Assembly: GCA_038326165.1 (NCBI GenBank)
Contig: JBBQJT010000020.1
Span: 1 to 49,521 of the forward strand
Source of the DNA: JAEUUM01 sp038326165
GTDB lineage: Bacteria > Bacteroidota > Bacteroidia > Chitinophagales > Saprospiraceae
Direction: 5' to 3'
Length of the DNA: 49,521 nt
The notes below the pieces were generated by a model. The model saw only the letters and a program-made list of their open reading frames with translations. It was not told the origin of the DNA and did no database searches. This document shows, piece by piece, positions 7,259 through 15,975 of this stretch (position 1 is its first letter; each line of letters opens with the position of its first letter). A program made the translations under genes and the position numbers.

Positions 7259-8701
7259 TCAGTATTTTATGCAAACATTTTTGGGTTCTGTAAAAAATTG
7301 TAGCGCTTCATTTCCTCCTTCTCGACCTACACCGGATTGTTTTACTCCTCCAAATGGAGTTCTTAAATCTCTCAACAACCAACAATTTACCCACACGATA
7401 CCACATTCCAGTTCATTGCTTATTCGGTGTGCTCTTGTCAGGTTTTGGGTCCAAACGGTTGCGCTTAAGCCATAAACTGTGTCGTTGGCCAGAGTAAGTG
7501 CTTCTTCATCACTGCTGAACTTTTGGAGTGTAACTACGGGACCAAATATTTCTTCTTGGTTAGTTCTGCATGCTGGGCCCAAGCCTTCTATAACAGTAGG
7601 TGCTATAAAATATCCGTTTGCGCATCGACCTTCTGGAGATACTTCATGTCCACCAGTCAAAATAGTTCCACCTTCTTCTTTTGCCAGCTTGATATAACTC
7701 AACACTTTTTCTTTGTGTTGAGCGCTTACAACTGCTCCCACACGTGTATCAGCTTCATTGGGGTCACCTATTGTTAATGCTTTTACTTTTTCAACGAAAT
7801 CTTTTTTGAATCTATCGTATATTTTGTCCTCAACTAGAATTCTACTTCCACAAAGACATATTTGCCCTTGATTCGAAAAACTTGATAGCACTGTGGTTTG
7901 CAGCATTTTATCATAATCGCAGTCTGCAAAAATAATATTGGGATTTTTGCCGCCCAGTTCCAAAGATAGTTTTTTGAACATTGGCGCTGCAAGTGCTGCA
8001 ATATGTGCACCTGTCTTGGTGCCGCCTGTAAAAGATATGGCTTTAACATCTTTGTGCGCAACTATAGCATTTCCAGCCACTGGCCCCAGTCCATGAACGA
8101 TATTCAATACACCCGGTGGCAAACCAGCTTCAATACACAATTCGCTTAGCAGGTAAGCGGTATATGGGGTAACTTCTGATGGCTTTGCAACCACTGTACA
8201 TCCTGCAGCAAGAGCAGGCGCAATTTTCCATGTGAATAGATAAAGCGGAAGATTCCAGGGCGAGATACAGCCCACCACTCCTACTGGTTGCATCAAAGTG
8301 TAATTGATTGCCTCACCCACCATTTCATGAGAATGGCTATTCCAATTCATGATGGCACTGGCATAAAACCTTATATTGCTGACAGCTCTTGGAATATCCA
8401 CATGCAAAGCCAGCTTAACGGGCTTGCCATTGTCCAGGGATTCTGCGGCTGCTAATCTAGCCAGATTTTTTTCAATTAATCCCGCTAATCTTTCTAGAAT
8501 CTTATGCCGCTCTGGAATAGGAGTTTTGCTCCATTTGGGGAAAGCTGCTTTTGCTGCTTGTACAGCCAGTTCAATATCATCTTCATTGCTATCTGGTATT
8601 TCGCTGTATATCAATCCTGTAGCAGGCTCAACATTGGGCAGGTAATTTCCTGAAACTGGAGCTTCTAGCTTGCCGTTGATGAGGTTTGCCAATCTTATCA
8701 T
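7259..8701 (-). CDS. Aldehyde dehydrogenase, probably 2-aminomuconate semialdehyde dehydrogenase
   Basis: 480-residue NAD-dependent dehydrogenase of the ALDH superfamily. Visible landmarks: the oxyanion Asn in SPWNLPL, NAD contact FTGGTKTG, the general base Glu in LELGGKNPN, the nucleophile Cys in NQGQICLCGSR, and EEIFGPVV. Length is normal. The family includes AmnC/NbaE, which oxidise 2-aminomuconate 6-semialdehyde to 2-aminomuconate. Specificity is inferred from context: the gene follows kynA by 4 nt and the operon also encodes a 2-aminomuconate deaminase-like protein. Betaine-aldehyde-type dehydrogenases are close relatives and cannot be excluded by sequence alone. Confidence 0.88.
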   Translation of the reverse strand: MIRLANLINGKLEAPVSGNYLPNVEPATGLIYSEIPDSNEDDIELAVQAAKAAFPKWSKTPIPERHKILERLAGLIEKNLARLAAAESLDNGKPVKLALHVDIPRAVSNIRFYASAIMNWNSHSHEMVGEAINYTLMQPVGVVGCISPWNLPLYLFTWKIAPALAAGCTVVAKPSEVTPYTAYLLSELCIEAGLPPGVLNIVHGLGPVAGNAIVAHKDVKAISFTGGTKTGAHIAALAAPMFKKLSLELGGKNPNIIFADCDYDKMLQTTVLSSFSNQGQICLCGSRILVEDKIYDRFKKDFVEKVKALTIGDPNEADTRVGAVVSAQHKEKVLSYIKLAKEEGGTILTGGHEVSPEGRCANGYFIAPTVIEGLGPACRTNQEEIFGPVVTLQKFSSDEEALTLANDTVYGLSATVWTQNLTRAHRISNELECGIVWVNCWLLRDLRTPFGGVKQSGVGREGGNEALQFFTEPKNVCIKY

Positions 8702-8705
8702 TGAA

Positions 8706-9812
8706 TCAATGGTTTATGGTGAAATGAAATGCCAGTTGGTTTTTCAATGTTTCAGGAAGTTCTGGAAGATCGGATCTTGGTATCATCAAAGTTGAAATGT
8801 TGTGAAAGTCAACGAATATTTGATGTTTTAGGGCTGTATTCAGGAGATACTCGAATCCACTTGAACCGCCAGTACCAACTTTTCTGCCAATCATACGCAA
8901 CACCATTTGTGCATGCCTATACCTCCAGGTGGTCAGTAATTCATCAATTTCAATCAACTGGTTCAATAATCTAAAAGGGGAGTGCAATACTGGTTCATCT
9001 CTATAAAGGCTGATGAAAAGAGCGGATAATGTTGCCTTGTAGCTCAATCTTACTGTGCCATCTTCAATCATTTTGTTGTGGGCATCTTCATTCATTACAG
9101 TAGCAAAGTAAGTTTCGGTATCACCTTGCATCTTAATGCGCATTTCTTTTTCCTTGTCACTCAATATAGGTGTGTCCATGATTGCCTTTTTCTCTCTTGC
9201 CAGCATTTTTTCCACTGCAAGTCGGTATTCTGGTATAAACTGATAATCACCTCGGTCAACAAAAGGCGTGCGCTCCAACCAACTTTCAATCAATTCAAAG
9301 AGTGAAGGATCAGTTTCTGCTTTTTGCAATTCCTCTTGAAGCTTTTGAGTAAAAACGCTTTGATAAGGGGTATTGTGATAAGTCTGTCTTTGTTTGATTT
9401 TTAAGCCCAATTTCACTTCAATCATTCTGAATTGATGGCTTTGGAATCCACTGGCTGGAAACAAATAATTCCTAAAATCAAGAAAATCCAATGGTGTCAT
9501 AGTTTCAAGTACTTTGATCTGTTGAATGAGCAGAAGGAGTATTTCTGAAACACGTTCTAAGCGGTGCAATGCAGTTCCAATATTCCGCTCGTCAACTGAC
9601 TCAGACTGAAACATTTCCATCACACTGCCAACATCATGGAGGATTTCCTTGAACCACAATTCATATACTTGATGTACTATTATAAACAACATTTCATCAT
9701 GTGCAGGCACATTCAATTCTTTGCTACGCATGTTTTGAGCACTGAGCAATTGATCTATTCTCAAATAGTCGGCATAGTGAACGCTGGCGTATTTTTGATC
9801 TTCTAAGTCCAT
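8706..9812 (-). CDS. kynA: Tryptophan 2,3-dioxygenase
   Basis: 368 residues. Heme enzyme that opens the indole ring of L-tryptophan to N-formylkynurenine, the first and committed step of the kynurenine route. The signature segments are present: HDEMLFIIVHQVYELWFKE (about 38-56), TPLDFLDFRNYLFPASGFQS with the substrate-contact Arg, and WRYRHAQMVLRMIG, which holds the proximal heme His. GTGGSSGFEYL follows, the loop closing over the substrate. The length exceeds that of short bacterial forms but fits Bacteroidota homologues. The start overlaps the deaminase stop by one base, so translation is probably coupled. Confidence 0.96.
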   Translation of the reverse strand: MDLEDQKYASVHYADYLRIDQLLSAQNMRSKELNVPAHDEMLFIIVHQVYELWFKEILHDVGSVMEMFQSESVDERNIGTALHRLERVSEILLLLIQQIKVLETMTPLDFLDFRNYLFPASGFQSHQFRMIEVKLGLKIKQRQTYHNTPYQSVFTQKLQEELQKAETDPSLFELIESWLERTPFVDRGDYQFIPEYRLAVEKMLAREKKAIMDTPILSDKEKEMRIKMQGDTETYFATVMNEDAHNKMIEDGTVRLSYKATLSALFISLYRDEPVLHSPFRLLNQLIEIDELLTTWRYRHAQMVLRMIGRKVGTGGSSGFEYLLNTALKHQIFVDFHNISTLMIPRSDLPELPETLKNQLAFHFTINH

Positions 9813-10231
9813 TAGTTGAGTGGTTTGTAAGCGATTAATTTAATTTCTATCAATAGGTGTGGATGAGGCAATTGATGCACAGCAACGGTTGTCCTGGTTG
9901 GGCCTTCATAATCGAAATATTCACCATAAACTTCATTGTAGCCACCAAAATCATTCATATTCACCAGAAAACTAGTAATTTCAACTGCATCAGAGAGTTC
10001 GGCTCCTACAGAACGCAAAATATCTTGGAGGTTTTCAATTACTGCACGGGTTTGTACTTTGATATCGAGTTGAGTTGTACCCATTTCATCCACAGCTACC
10101 CCTGCAAAACTATTGTCTGGCAATCGTGAACTGGTGCCAGAAACAAAAATAAAATCGCCTGCCCTTTTTACGTGCGGAAATTTTCCTCTTGGTTTAGCCT
10201 TGCCATCTATAACTATTCCTTTATTGATCAT
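9812..10231 (-). CDS. RidA-family protein, probable 2-aminomuconate deaminase
   Basis: 139-residue YjgF/RidA-fold protein, expected to form trimers with active sites between subunits. It carries FIFVSGTSSR, the long insert KVQTRAVIENLQDILRS and the C-terminal LLIEIKLIAYKP. The start KPRGKFPHVKRAGDF resembles that of the AmnD/NbaF subgroup, which hydrolyses 2-aminomuconate to 4-oxalocrotonate and ammonia; generic RidA proteins are shorter at this end. Its place between the PaaE-like reductase and kynA, with an ALDH in the same operon, supports the deaminase reading. Generic enamine/imine deaminase is the alternative. Confidence 0.8.
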   Translation of the reverse strand: MINKGIVIDGKAKPRGKFPHVKRAGDFIFVSGTSSRLPDNSFAGVAVDEMGTTQLDIKVQTRAVIENLQDILRSVGAELSDAVEITSFLVNMNDFGGYNEVYGEYFDYEGPTRTTVAVHQLPHPHLLIEIKLIAYKPLN

Positions 10232-10292
10232 GAAAGTAGGTCTTTTGAATATTTGATGTTAGATGAATTCTGATTCATGAAATGCCAAGCCA

Positions 10293-11369
10293 TTATTTTA
10301 TGTCAAAATCCACCTCAATTTCTGGAGTTCTTGGGTGTGATTGACAGGTGAGAATGAAACCAGCTGCTATCTCATCCGGTTCGAGACCAAAATTGACATC
10401 CATATCTACTTCACCTTTGACAAGCTTGGCCCTGCAAGTACAACAAACTCCTCCCTTACAAGCGTAAGGTAGGTCTGCTCCCTGACTCAACGCAGCATCC
10501 AGAATATTATCACCACCATATCGCAGTGGAAACTCAAAGGTCTTGCCATCCAATTTCAGGCTTACCTTGGCTGATGTAGTAGGATCAAATGCAGCTTCCT
10601 GAGTTTTTGGTGCAAGATTTGGAACAACATTGCCTGTAGTAAACAACTCAAAATGTATATCTTTTTCAGCAAGTCCGTTGGTGAGCATCGCTTGCTTTGC
10701 AGCCTGGATCATTTCATACGGGCCGCATAGATAAGCAGCACCAACGTTATTCAGTGGCAAAATAGAAGTAAAGAAAGTATTGCACTTATCCTCGTTAATT
10801 CTGCCACACATCAAGGGAGAATTGAGTTTTTCTTTGGATAAGACATGAAAAATCTGGAAGCGATCAAGGTGCTTATTTTTAAGTGCTTCAATTGCCTCAC
10901 GAAACATAATCGTTTTCACTGATCTGTTGCCGTAAATCAATATTACTTGACGATCTGAGTCGCTTTCTAATATTTGCTTGATCAAACTAAGTATTGGTGT
11001 GATGCCACTTCCTGCAGCAATAAACAACACTTGTTGATTTTCAGGAATTTCACGCCAAACAAATTTTCCAAGCGGAGGCATGGCTTCTAGCGTATCACCT
11101 GCCTTCAGCTTTTTATTTGCCCATGTTGAAAATAGACCTCCTTCCACTTGTTTTATGCCAACTTGTATGCGGCCGTCCGAGGGAACGGAACAAATGGAAT
11201 ACGATCTTCGAACTTCTTCACCATTGATATGCGTTCTAAAAGTCAGGTATTGACCGGGTGCGTATAGGAAATCCTTGCTGTGTTCATTGGGTATGTCTAA
11301 ACTAATTGCGACTGAATCTGAGGTTTCACGCTTGACTTGTGCAACTTTGATTGGGTGAAAGTGAACCAT
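10293..11369 (-). CDS. PaaE-like FAD/NAD(P) reductase with 2Fe-2S ferredoxin domain
   Basis: 358 residues. An FNR-type reductase (FAD contact RSYSICS near residue 60, NAD(P)-loop GSGITPILSLI near 120, LCGPYEMI near 210) is joined to a plant-type ferredoxin domain with cysteines in ACKGGVCCTCR and LTCQS. The order reductase-then-ferredoxin is that of PaaE and related reductases that feed electrons from NAD(P)H to an oxygenase. The ATG at 11369 is chosen; 18 further in-frame codons run through the promoter. First gene of the operon, 61 nt before the deaminase. The oxygenase it serves is not in this window; tryptophan dioxygenase needs no such partner for turnover. Confidence 0.9.
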   Translation of the reverse strand: MVHFHPIKVAQVKRETSDSVAISLDIPNEHSKDFLYAPGQYLTFRTHINGEEVRRSYSICSVPSDGRIQVGIKQVEGGLFSTWANKKLKAGDTLEAMPPLGKFVWREIPENQQVLFIAAGSGITPILSLIKQILESDSDRQVILIYGNRSVKTIMFREAIEALKNKHLDRFQIFHVLSKEKLNSPLMCGRINEDKCNTFFTSILPLNNVGAAYLCGPYEMIQAAKQAMLTNGLAEKDIHFELFTTGNVVPNLAPKTQEAAFDPTTSAKVSLKLDGKTFEFPLRYGGDNILDAALSQGADLPYACKGGVCCTCRAKLVKGEVDMDVNFGLEPDEIAAGFILTCQSHPRTPEIEVDFDIK

Positions 11370-11390
11370 AATAAAAAAAGAATTAAGACC

Positions 11391-11419
11391 CAAAGTTAAA
11401 CAATCAATCGCTGCAACAA
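11391..11419 (-). promoter_or_regulatory. Promoter of the tryptophan-degradation operon
   Basis: TTG at 11417-11419, an 18-nt spacer and TAACTTTG at 11391-11398 on the minus strand match the Bacteroidota sigma-A consensus TTG-N17-23-TAnnTTTG. The preferred ATG of the first gene lies 22 nt downstream of the -7 element. No operator or riboswitch was recognised. The divergent GH13-like gene has its own element 40 bp away. Confidence 0.7.
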
Positions 11420-11460
11420 TCAAATTGTGGGATGGAAATACTATAAATTGAAAACTCCTT

Positions 11461-11468
11461 TAGTTTTG
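11461..11468 (+). promoter_or_regulatory. -7 element of the GH13-like gene, nearly leaderless
   Basis: TAGTTTTG fits TAnnTTTG and is followed by CACC and the GTG start at 11473, so the transcript should begin at or just before the start codon. No TTG at ideal distance upstream. The same layout is seen at recR (25328-25335). Confidence 0.5.
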
Positions 11469-11472
11469 CACC

Positions 11473-12720
11473 GTGAAATGGAATATTGTCTTGCTGGTAT
11501 TTTTGGTAATTTTTTCTTCAACTTCCGTTGAGGGACAGAAAAAGGGAAAAAATTTGACTGCTCAGTACACAAATTGGGTGAATGAGGCTTTGATCTATAG
11601 ATATAATTTCGCAGAAGATGAACAGCCAGTAAGCTTCAAAGATTGGACTCCAAATTTAGAGAAGATCAAAAAATTGGGCTTCAATGTAGTTTCGATAGGC
11701 TGTGTTCAGTCGCACTACCGAGATTCTCTTGGAAGTATTTGGATCCGAGACTTTAATGCTACTGATCACCGCTTGGGAAAGGTTTCAAATTTGAAATCGT
11801 TGACGACAAGCGCCCATGATCTTGGATTAAAAGTAATAATAGATTGGATACCTGATCAAATTGCTGCGGATCACCAATGGAGAGTTGAGCATTCAGGTTG
11901 GTTTATTCTGGACTCAATTGTCATCAACTCCGGTTTATTACCCAATTTAGATTTTGGAATTCCTGATGTCCAGCTCGAGATGGCAACGGAGATGAACTTT
12001 TGGATTAAGAATTGCAATATTGATGGTTTTAATATTACTGCCACTACCAAGTTTGAAGATTATTTCTGGCGTGGAATTATAAAATCCATAGAATCCAATA
12101 AGCAATTGTTATATATAGGAGATTCAAGTGTTGTCGGGCTTTTCTCAGAAAAAATGTTGCTGAGGTGTCCAGCTCTGCATGAAATGATTGAATTAACGGA
12201 ACAAAGAGAAATATTGGTGGAAAGTTTAGGTGGCTTCATTGAATCCAAGTTTCAGGCATCTAGGAATATCGTGTTGAATGACTTATTTTCAATATCAGTG
12301 GATGAAGATGACCCATACAGACATGCAAAATTGGTATTGGCATTCGCTTTAAAAGGAATTCCTGAATTTTCAGAGATGTTTGTACAAGTTTTTACAACGG
12401 CCGATTCGATACACTTTAATAGGTGTTTAAAAAATATGCTCACACTCAACTCCAAAAAGATACCTAAGTCAAAGGAAGAACTTGTTATAATTCGAGATCC
12501 AGATCAAAGTACAGTCTTGATTTTAAAAAAGACCGTGGGCAATGTGAGTAATTATTTTATGTGGAATTTTAACAGTGCGCCAGTGAGAATTCAAGCCAAT
12601 GTTTTAGCAGAAGACGATTATTTTACGAATATTTTGGATTCTGAGCCCCAATTATTCGAAGGAATCGATCGCTCTTTTGTGGTGCCGGGATTCGATTGCT
12701 TGTTTTTGACTACTCAATGA
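11473..12720 (+). CDS. Secreted GH13-like protein without catalytic residues
   Basis: 415 residues with a signal peptide (1-21) and an alpha-amylase-type barrel. Recognisable landmarks: DFNATDHRLGKVSNLKSL (the approach to conserved region I), LGLKVIIDWIPDQIAADHQW where active enzymes have D-W-V-x-N-H, IDGFNITATTKF where active enzymes have GFRxD, and IVLNDLFS...FALKGIPEF where they have NHD...LPGIP. The nucleophile Asp is Thr, and the histidines of regions I and IV are lost. It is therefore probably a non-catalytic carbohydrate-binding or regulatory homologue. GTG start, consistent with the signal peptide. The end overlaps the convergent DUF4442 gene by 7 bp. Confidence 0.75.
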   Translation: MKWNIVLLVFLVIFSSTSVEGQKKGKNLTAQYTNWVNEALIYRYNFAEDEQPVSFKDWTPNLEKIKKLGFNVVSIGCVQSHYRDSLGSIWIRDFNATDHRLGKVSNLKSLTTSAHDLGLKVIIDWIPDQIAADHQWRVEHSGWFILDSIVINSGLLPNLDFGIPDVQLEMATEMNFWIKNCNIDGFNITATTKFEDYFWRGIIKSIESNKQLLYIGDSSVVGLFSEKMLLRCPALHEMIELTEQREILVESLGGFIESKFQASRNIVLNDLFSISVDEDDPYRHAKLVLAFALKGIPEFSEMFVQVFTTADSIHFNRCLKNMLTLNSKKIPKSKEELVIIRDPDQSTVLILKKTVGNVSNYFMWNFNSAPVRIQANVLAEDDYFTNILDSEPQLFEGIDRSFVVPGFDCLFLTTQ

Positions 12721-13184
12721 GTTCTTTTCTTGACCGACCAGGTTATTTTCACTACACAAACTTGGTTTCCATCAGGGTCTTTACCTTCAGATAATAGTGC
12801 TAATTGCATAGTTTCACCTGCTCTTAATTTTTCCAATGCCTCAGCCAACACTTCTGGGTTGATGCAAGCAAAAAACAGATTACCAACACCTCTTTTCGTA
12901 AAATTGGCTTCTATATTGGTTACCAGCATCGAATATGATTTAACATCGCGAAGCGCTCGCCACAAAAGTAGTCCTGTACTCAATTCGGCTGCAGCAAGCT
13001 GTGAAGCAAAATACATCGACTTAAATGGATTGAAGTTTAGGCGATGAAAGGGCAGCTTTACTGCAGGTATTTCATCAGGTTTGCTTGTCAATTTTAAGCC
13101 CATTATCCATGCTAGCGGAAGACGAAAAAATAAAAACCTTCTTAGTTGTCCTGGTGTCATAATGTATTCGGATTGATTGCTCAA
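12714..13184 (-). CDS. DUF4442 hotdog-fold protein, thioesterase-like
   Basis: 156 residues. The FNPFKSMYFASQLAAAELSTGLL segment, with small residues facing a central helix, and the later MLVTNIEANFTKRG strand are typical of DUF4442, a branch of the hotdog thioesterase superfamily related to PaaI. Activity on acyl-CoA is inferred from the fold only. A second start eight codons in (13160, MTPGQLRR) is possible. The 3' end overlaps the convergent GH13-like gene by 7 bp. Confidence 0.75.
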   Translation of the reverse strand: MSNQSEYIMTPGQLRRFLFFRLPLAWIMGLKLTSKPDEIPAVKLPFHRLNFNPFKSMYFASQLAAAELSTGLLLWRALRDVKSYSMLVTNIEANFTKRGVGNLFFACINPEVLAEALEKLRAGETMQLALLSEGKDPDGNQVCVVKITWSVKKRTH

Positions 13185-13224
13185 TTTAGGAAAATTCTTA
13201 CAATTCGAAAGTTTCTAAAATAGA

Positions 13225-13255
13225 AAACCCGACTGAGATGTATTCAATCGGGTTT
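13225..13255 (-). terminator. Intrinsic terminator
   Basis: On the minus strand AAACCCGATTGA and TCAGTCGGGTTT pair around 7 nt with one G-T pair, followed by TCTATTTT. It lies about 80 nt after the lipoprotein gene that ends at 13337. Confidence 0.65.
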
Positions 13256-13336
13256 ATTGGGCAATGTTATTTGATTTTATTGTTTGCTCGTTATCAAGGT
13301 AAGTCCATTTATTTCGGACAATACGTACTCGTTTTC

Positions 13337-13663
13337 TTACACGGTCAAATCGAAAGTTTTTTGCTCTCCATTGTTATTGATAATCTTCAGTTGGCTTCTA
13401 CTTTCGTTGATGGTATATGTTCCTTCGAAAAGATCTTCATAATTTGGGTCAGTCGAGGTAGTAGTGACAGTATTATTTGGATTGAAATGAATGGCAACAG
13501 GATCAAATACTTTGATGACATAGCCGTTCAAGAGCATAAGATTGAAAAGCAATGGGTTATCAAAGTTAGAGGAGCTGCCGCTATCCCAATCTTCTTTGGT
13601 ACAGGAGGAGTTTAAAATTGAACATGCAAAAACCAAGAATAAAATTGATTTTAGTGATTTCAT
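13337..13663 (-). CDS. Small lipoprotein
   Basis: 108 residues. The signal peptide ends in LNSSC (Cys21), a type II lipobox. The mature part looks all-beta: the segments AIHFNPNNTVTTTST and DLFEGTYTINESRSQLKI resemble lipocalin-like domains that measure deviation from a baseline, common in Bacteroidota lipoproteins. No function can be assigned. It lies 230 bp from the next lipoprotein gene and shares its orientation, and is followed by a terminator. Confidence 0.7.
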   Translation of the reverse strand: MKSLKSILFLVFACSILNSSCTKEDWDSGSSSNFDNPLLFNLMLLNGYVIKVFDPVAIHFNPNNTVTTTSTDPNYEDLFEGTYTINESRSQLKIINNNGEQKTFDLTV

Positions 13664-13892
13664 GATTGAATGATTTATTTAGTATTAATACAATAATATC
13701 AATCAAATTATTCCAATGGTATAACTAAAATGGATCCGCATTGACGAAAGTGCAAATTTAGATGATCAGTTCGATAAATATTTAATAAGAACCCAAATTG
13801 TAAGCTGAAAATTATTAAAGGATTATATAGTATTCAATGTGTATGAATAGATTTTTAGAAAAAATTATATCCAAAATATTATTGGTATTCAA

Positions 13893-14318
13893 TCACTTCT
13901 TCACAGCTTTCAATAATTTGTTGTTGCAACAGTTGCTCAACTCAAGGAGCAAGGTATCAGCTTTTAGAAATGCTCCCCATTCATCCAGCTCATTGTCTGT
14001 CGCAAGAATGGTTACTTTTTCGCTTCCATCGTTTACTGAGTAAGTGGTAGAATCAATTTCAGAATTTTTGTTTGTAAAAAGGATAGTTGAAACATGCAAG
14101 CTGTCTTTTTCAAAAAGCAACTCATAACTATCGATAGTACTGCCAATTTGCTCAATGTCGGCATCCTTAAACGAAACTACTTTCCATTTTCCGATGAGTT
14201 GTTGTGACAGTACCTTCATCAATTCGGAGGCTTCCTTATTGCATGCGATGGTTAGACATGAAAACAAAATAGTACAATAAAGTATCGGGTAAACAGAAAG
14301 ATGGTGCCAGCGTTTCAT
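13893..14318 (-). CDS. Lipocalin-like lipoprotein
   Basis: 141 residues. Type II signal peptide ending LTIAC (Cys26). The mature part begins with a helix and then LIGKWKVVSFKD, the entry strand typical of lipocalin-like (DUF4923/DUF5004 style) domains, followed by alternating strands with DSTTYSVNDGSEKVTIL. Probably anchored in the outer membrane, facing the periplasm. No ligand evident. The two cysteines CC near the end could form a disulfide. Confidence 0.7.
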   Translation of the reverse strand: MKRWHHLSVYPILYCTILFSCLTIACNKEASELMKVLSQQLIGKWKVVSFKDADIEQIGSTIDSYELLFEKDSLHVSTILFTNKNSEIDSTTYSVNDGSEKVTILATDNELDEWGAFLKADTLLLELSNCCNNKLLKAVKK

Positions 14319-14397
14319 GATGAGGATTTATACCACAAAGTAACATCTGCCAGATTAACTTAAGTAAAGTAGAAAGTTAACTAATTCTTAAGAATGG

Positions 14398-15348
14398 TTA
14401 CAACTCGTCTTCAACTTGATAATTGTCTATGACTGCCGAATGACGAATCATCAACTCTGCAAGAAATCCAGCCAAAAACAACTGAACTCCAATAATCAGA
14501 GCTACAATTCCAAAATAGAAAAGCGGACGGGTAGCAATTCCATATTCAGTGTACATGATTTTGGCAATGCTCAGATAAATCAAAATTCCAAAACCGAATA
14601 TAAAAAATAATGACCCTAAAGTACCGAATAGATGCATGGGACGTTTACCAAATTTTCCGACGAAGGTAATGGACAACAGGTCCAGAAAACCATTGATGAA
14701 GCGTTCAAGGCCAAACTTAGTCACTCCATATTTTCTCACTCTGTGCTCTACTACTTTTTCAGTTATTCTGTGGAACCCTTGCCATTTGGCTATAACTGGA
14801 ATGTAGCGATGCATTTCTCCGCTGACTTGAATATTTTTTACAACATCAAAACGATATGCTTTCAAGCCGCAGTTGAAATCGTGGAGCTGAATTCCGCTTA
14901 ATGAACGAGTAGCTGAGTTGAATAATTTGGTAGGAATGGTCTTTGAAATCGGATCGTAACGCTTCTTTTTCCATCCACTTACCAGATCGTATTTTCCAGA
15001 TTTAATCATTTTATACAATTCAGGAATTTCATCGGGGCTATCCTGAAGATCAGCGTCCATTGTAATTACCACACTTCCAGCCGCAGCATTAAAACCTGTT
15101 TGAAGGGCAGCAGCCTTTCCGTAATTTCTTCGAAATTTTACGCCTCTTACTATGGGGTATTTGTTCTTTAACGATTGTACAACATCCCATGTTTCATCTG
15201 TGCTACCATCATCCATAATCCATATTTCTGCATCAATATGATGTGCTTTTACCACGCGGTCAACCCAATCCACCAATTCTGGCAAAGACTCAGCTTCATT
15301 ATAAGCTGGAACAATTACACTAAGATCCTTGGTGGGTTTTTGAATCAT
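14398..15348 (-). CDS. GT2 polyprenyl-phosphate glycosyltransferase, GtrB/DPM1-like
   Basis: 316 residues. N-terminal GT-A domain: SVIVPAYNEAESLPELV, DDGSTDETWD, MDADLQDSPDEI (metal-binding acidic motif) and HRYIPVIAKWQGF. Two C-terminal membrane helices (about 235-300) follow. This layout is that of dolichol/undecaprenyl-phosphate sugar transferases, which make a lipid-linked sugar donor on the inner membrane. The RKYGVTKFGLERFINGFLDLL motif before the first helix is typical. Its start overlaps the DUF4199 gene by 4 bp (ATGA), so the two are co-translated. Confidence 0.88.
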   Translation of the reverse strand: MIQKPTKDLSVIVPAYNEAESLPELVDWVDRVVKAHHIDAEIWIMDDGSTDETWDVVQSLKNKYPIVRGVKFRRNYGKAAALQTGFNAAAGSVVITMDADLQDSPDEIPELYKMIKSGKYDLVSGWKKKRYDPISKTIPTKLFNSATRSLSGIQLHDFNCGLKAYRFDVVKNIQVSGEMHRYIPVIAKWQGFHRITEKVVEHRVRKYGVTKFGLERFINGFLDLLSITFVGKFGKRPMHLFGTLGSLFFIFGFGILIYLSIAKIMYTEYGIATRPLFYFGIVALIIGVQLFLAGFLAELMIRHSAVIDNYQVEDEL

Positions 15349-15893
15349 ACTTCTGGGTCAGTAGGTGTATGTTTCATGGTATCGATAGTTAGCGGTTTTT
15401 CTTTTTTCATGATAACCGATATCAAGGCTGCAGGTATGAGCGTAAAAATAATACTGCTTGCAAGTCCCAAGAAGAATTCGCCAATGGACGGTTTGAAAGA
15501 CTGAGCTTGAATATCTTCAATGGCCTTTTCATAACCTTCTTCACCCAAAATGCTTTCCATTTTTTGCATTGCTTCTAGAGCAACCTCTTTCGACATATCA
15601 GCCAATCCTGGATCAATCAAGAATACCATGATCATATTGAATACTTGATAGCAAACTGTCATAATTACACCTGCCAAAAATACCGATCTCAAAAGTTCAG
15701 AGAAACTGGCATAGCCATTGCGTAATTTTCTTTCTTCTGTAGCAGTTTTATACAGGAAAAAGATGCTAATCAAAAAGATCGCAAATCCGTTGTAACTCAA
15801 ATAAAATTTTGCATCATAAACATAAGCGATAAGGGCGACCAGAATGATTGCACCTGCGCCAATTAGTCCCCATTTTACTCCCGGATTTTCCAT
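15345..15893 (-). CDS. DUF4199 membrane protein
   Basis: 182 residues with four hydrophobic segments (about 8-27, 33-48, 66-93 and 133-160) and the family's conserved YASFSELLRSVFLAGVI segment. A soluble loop between helices three and four is helical and charged. Function unknown; the family is almost confined to Bacteroidota and is frequently encoded just before a GT2 glycosyltransferase, as here with a 4-bp overlap, so a role with that enzyme is likely. Confidence 0.82.
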   Translation of the reverse strand: MENPGVKWGLIGAGAIILVALIAYVYDAKFYLSYNGFAIFLISIFFLYKTATEERKLRNGYASFSELLRSVFLAGVIMTVCYQVFNMIMVFLIDPGLADMSKEVALEAMQKMESILGEEGYEKAIEDIQAQSFKPSIGEFFLGLASSIIFTLIPAALISVIMKKEKPLTIDTMKHTPTDPEV

Positions 15894-15912
15894 TGTTGTT
15901 GTTTTTGTTGAG

Positions 15913-15920
15913 CAAAGTTA
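15913..15920 (-). promoter_or_regulatory. -7 element upstream of the DUF4199/GT2 pair
   Basis: TAACTTTG on the minus strand, 19 nt before the start codon at 15893. The nearest TTG is 25 nt upstream, slightly too far for the consensus. Confidence 0.45.
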
Positions 15921-15975
15921 AGTGCTGCTAAATTATTTATTGAATCAATTTGATTCTTTACATCGAGTAAGAAAA

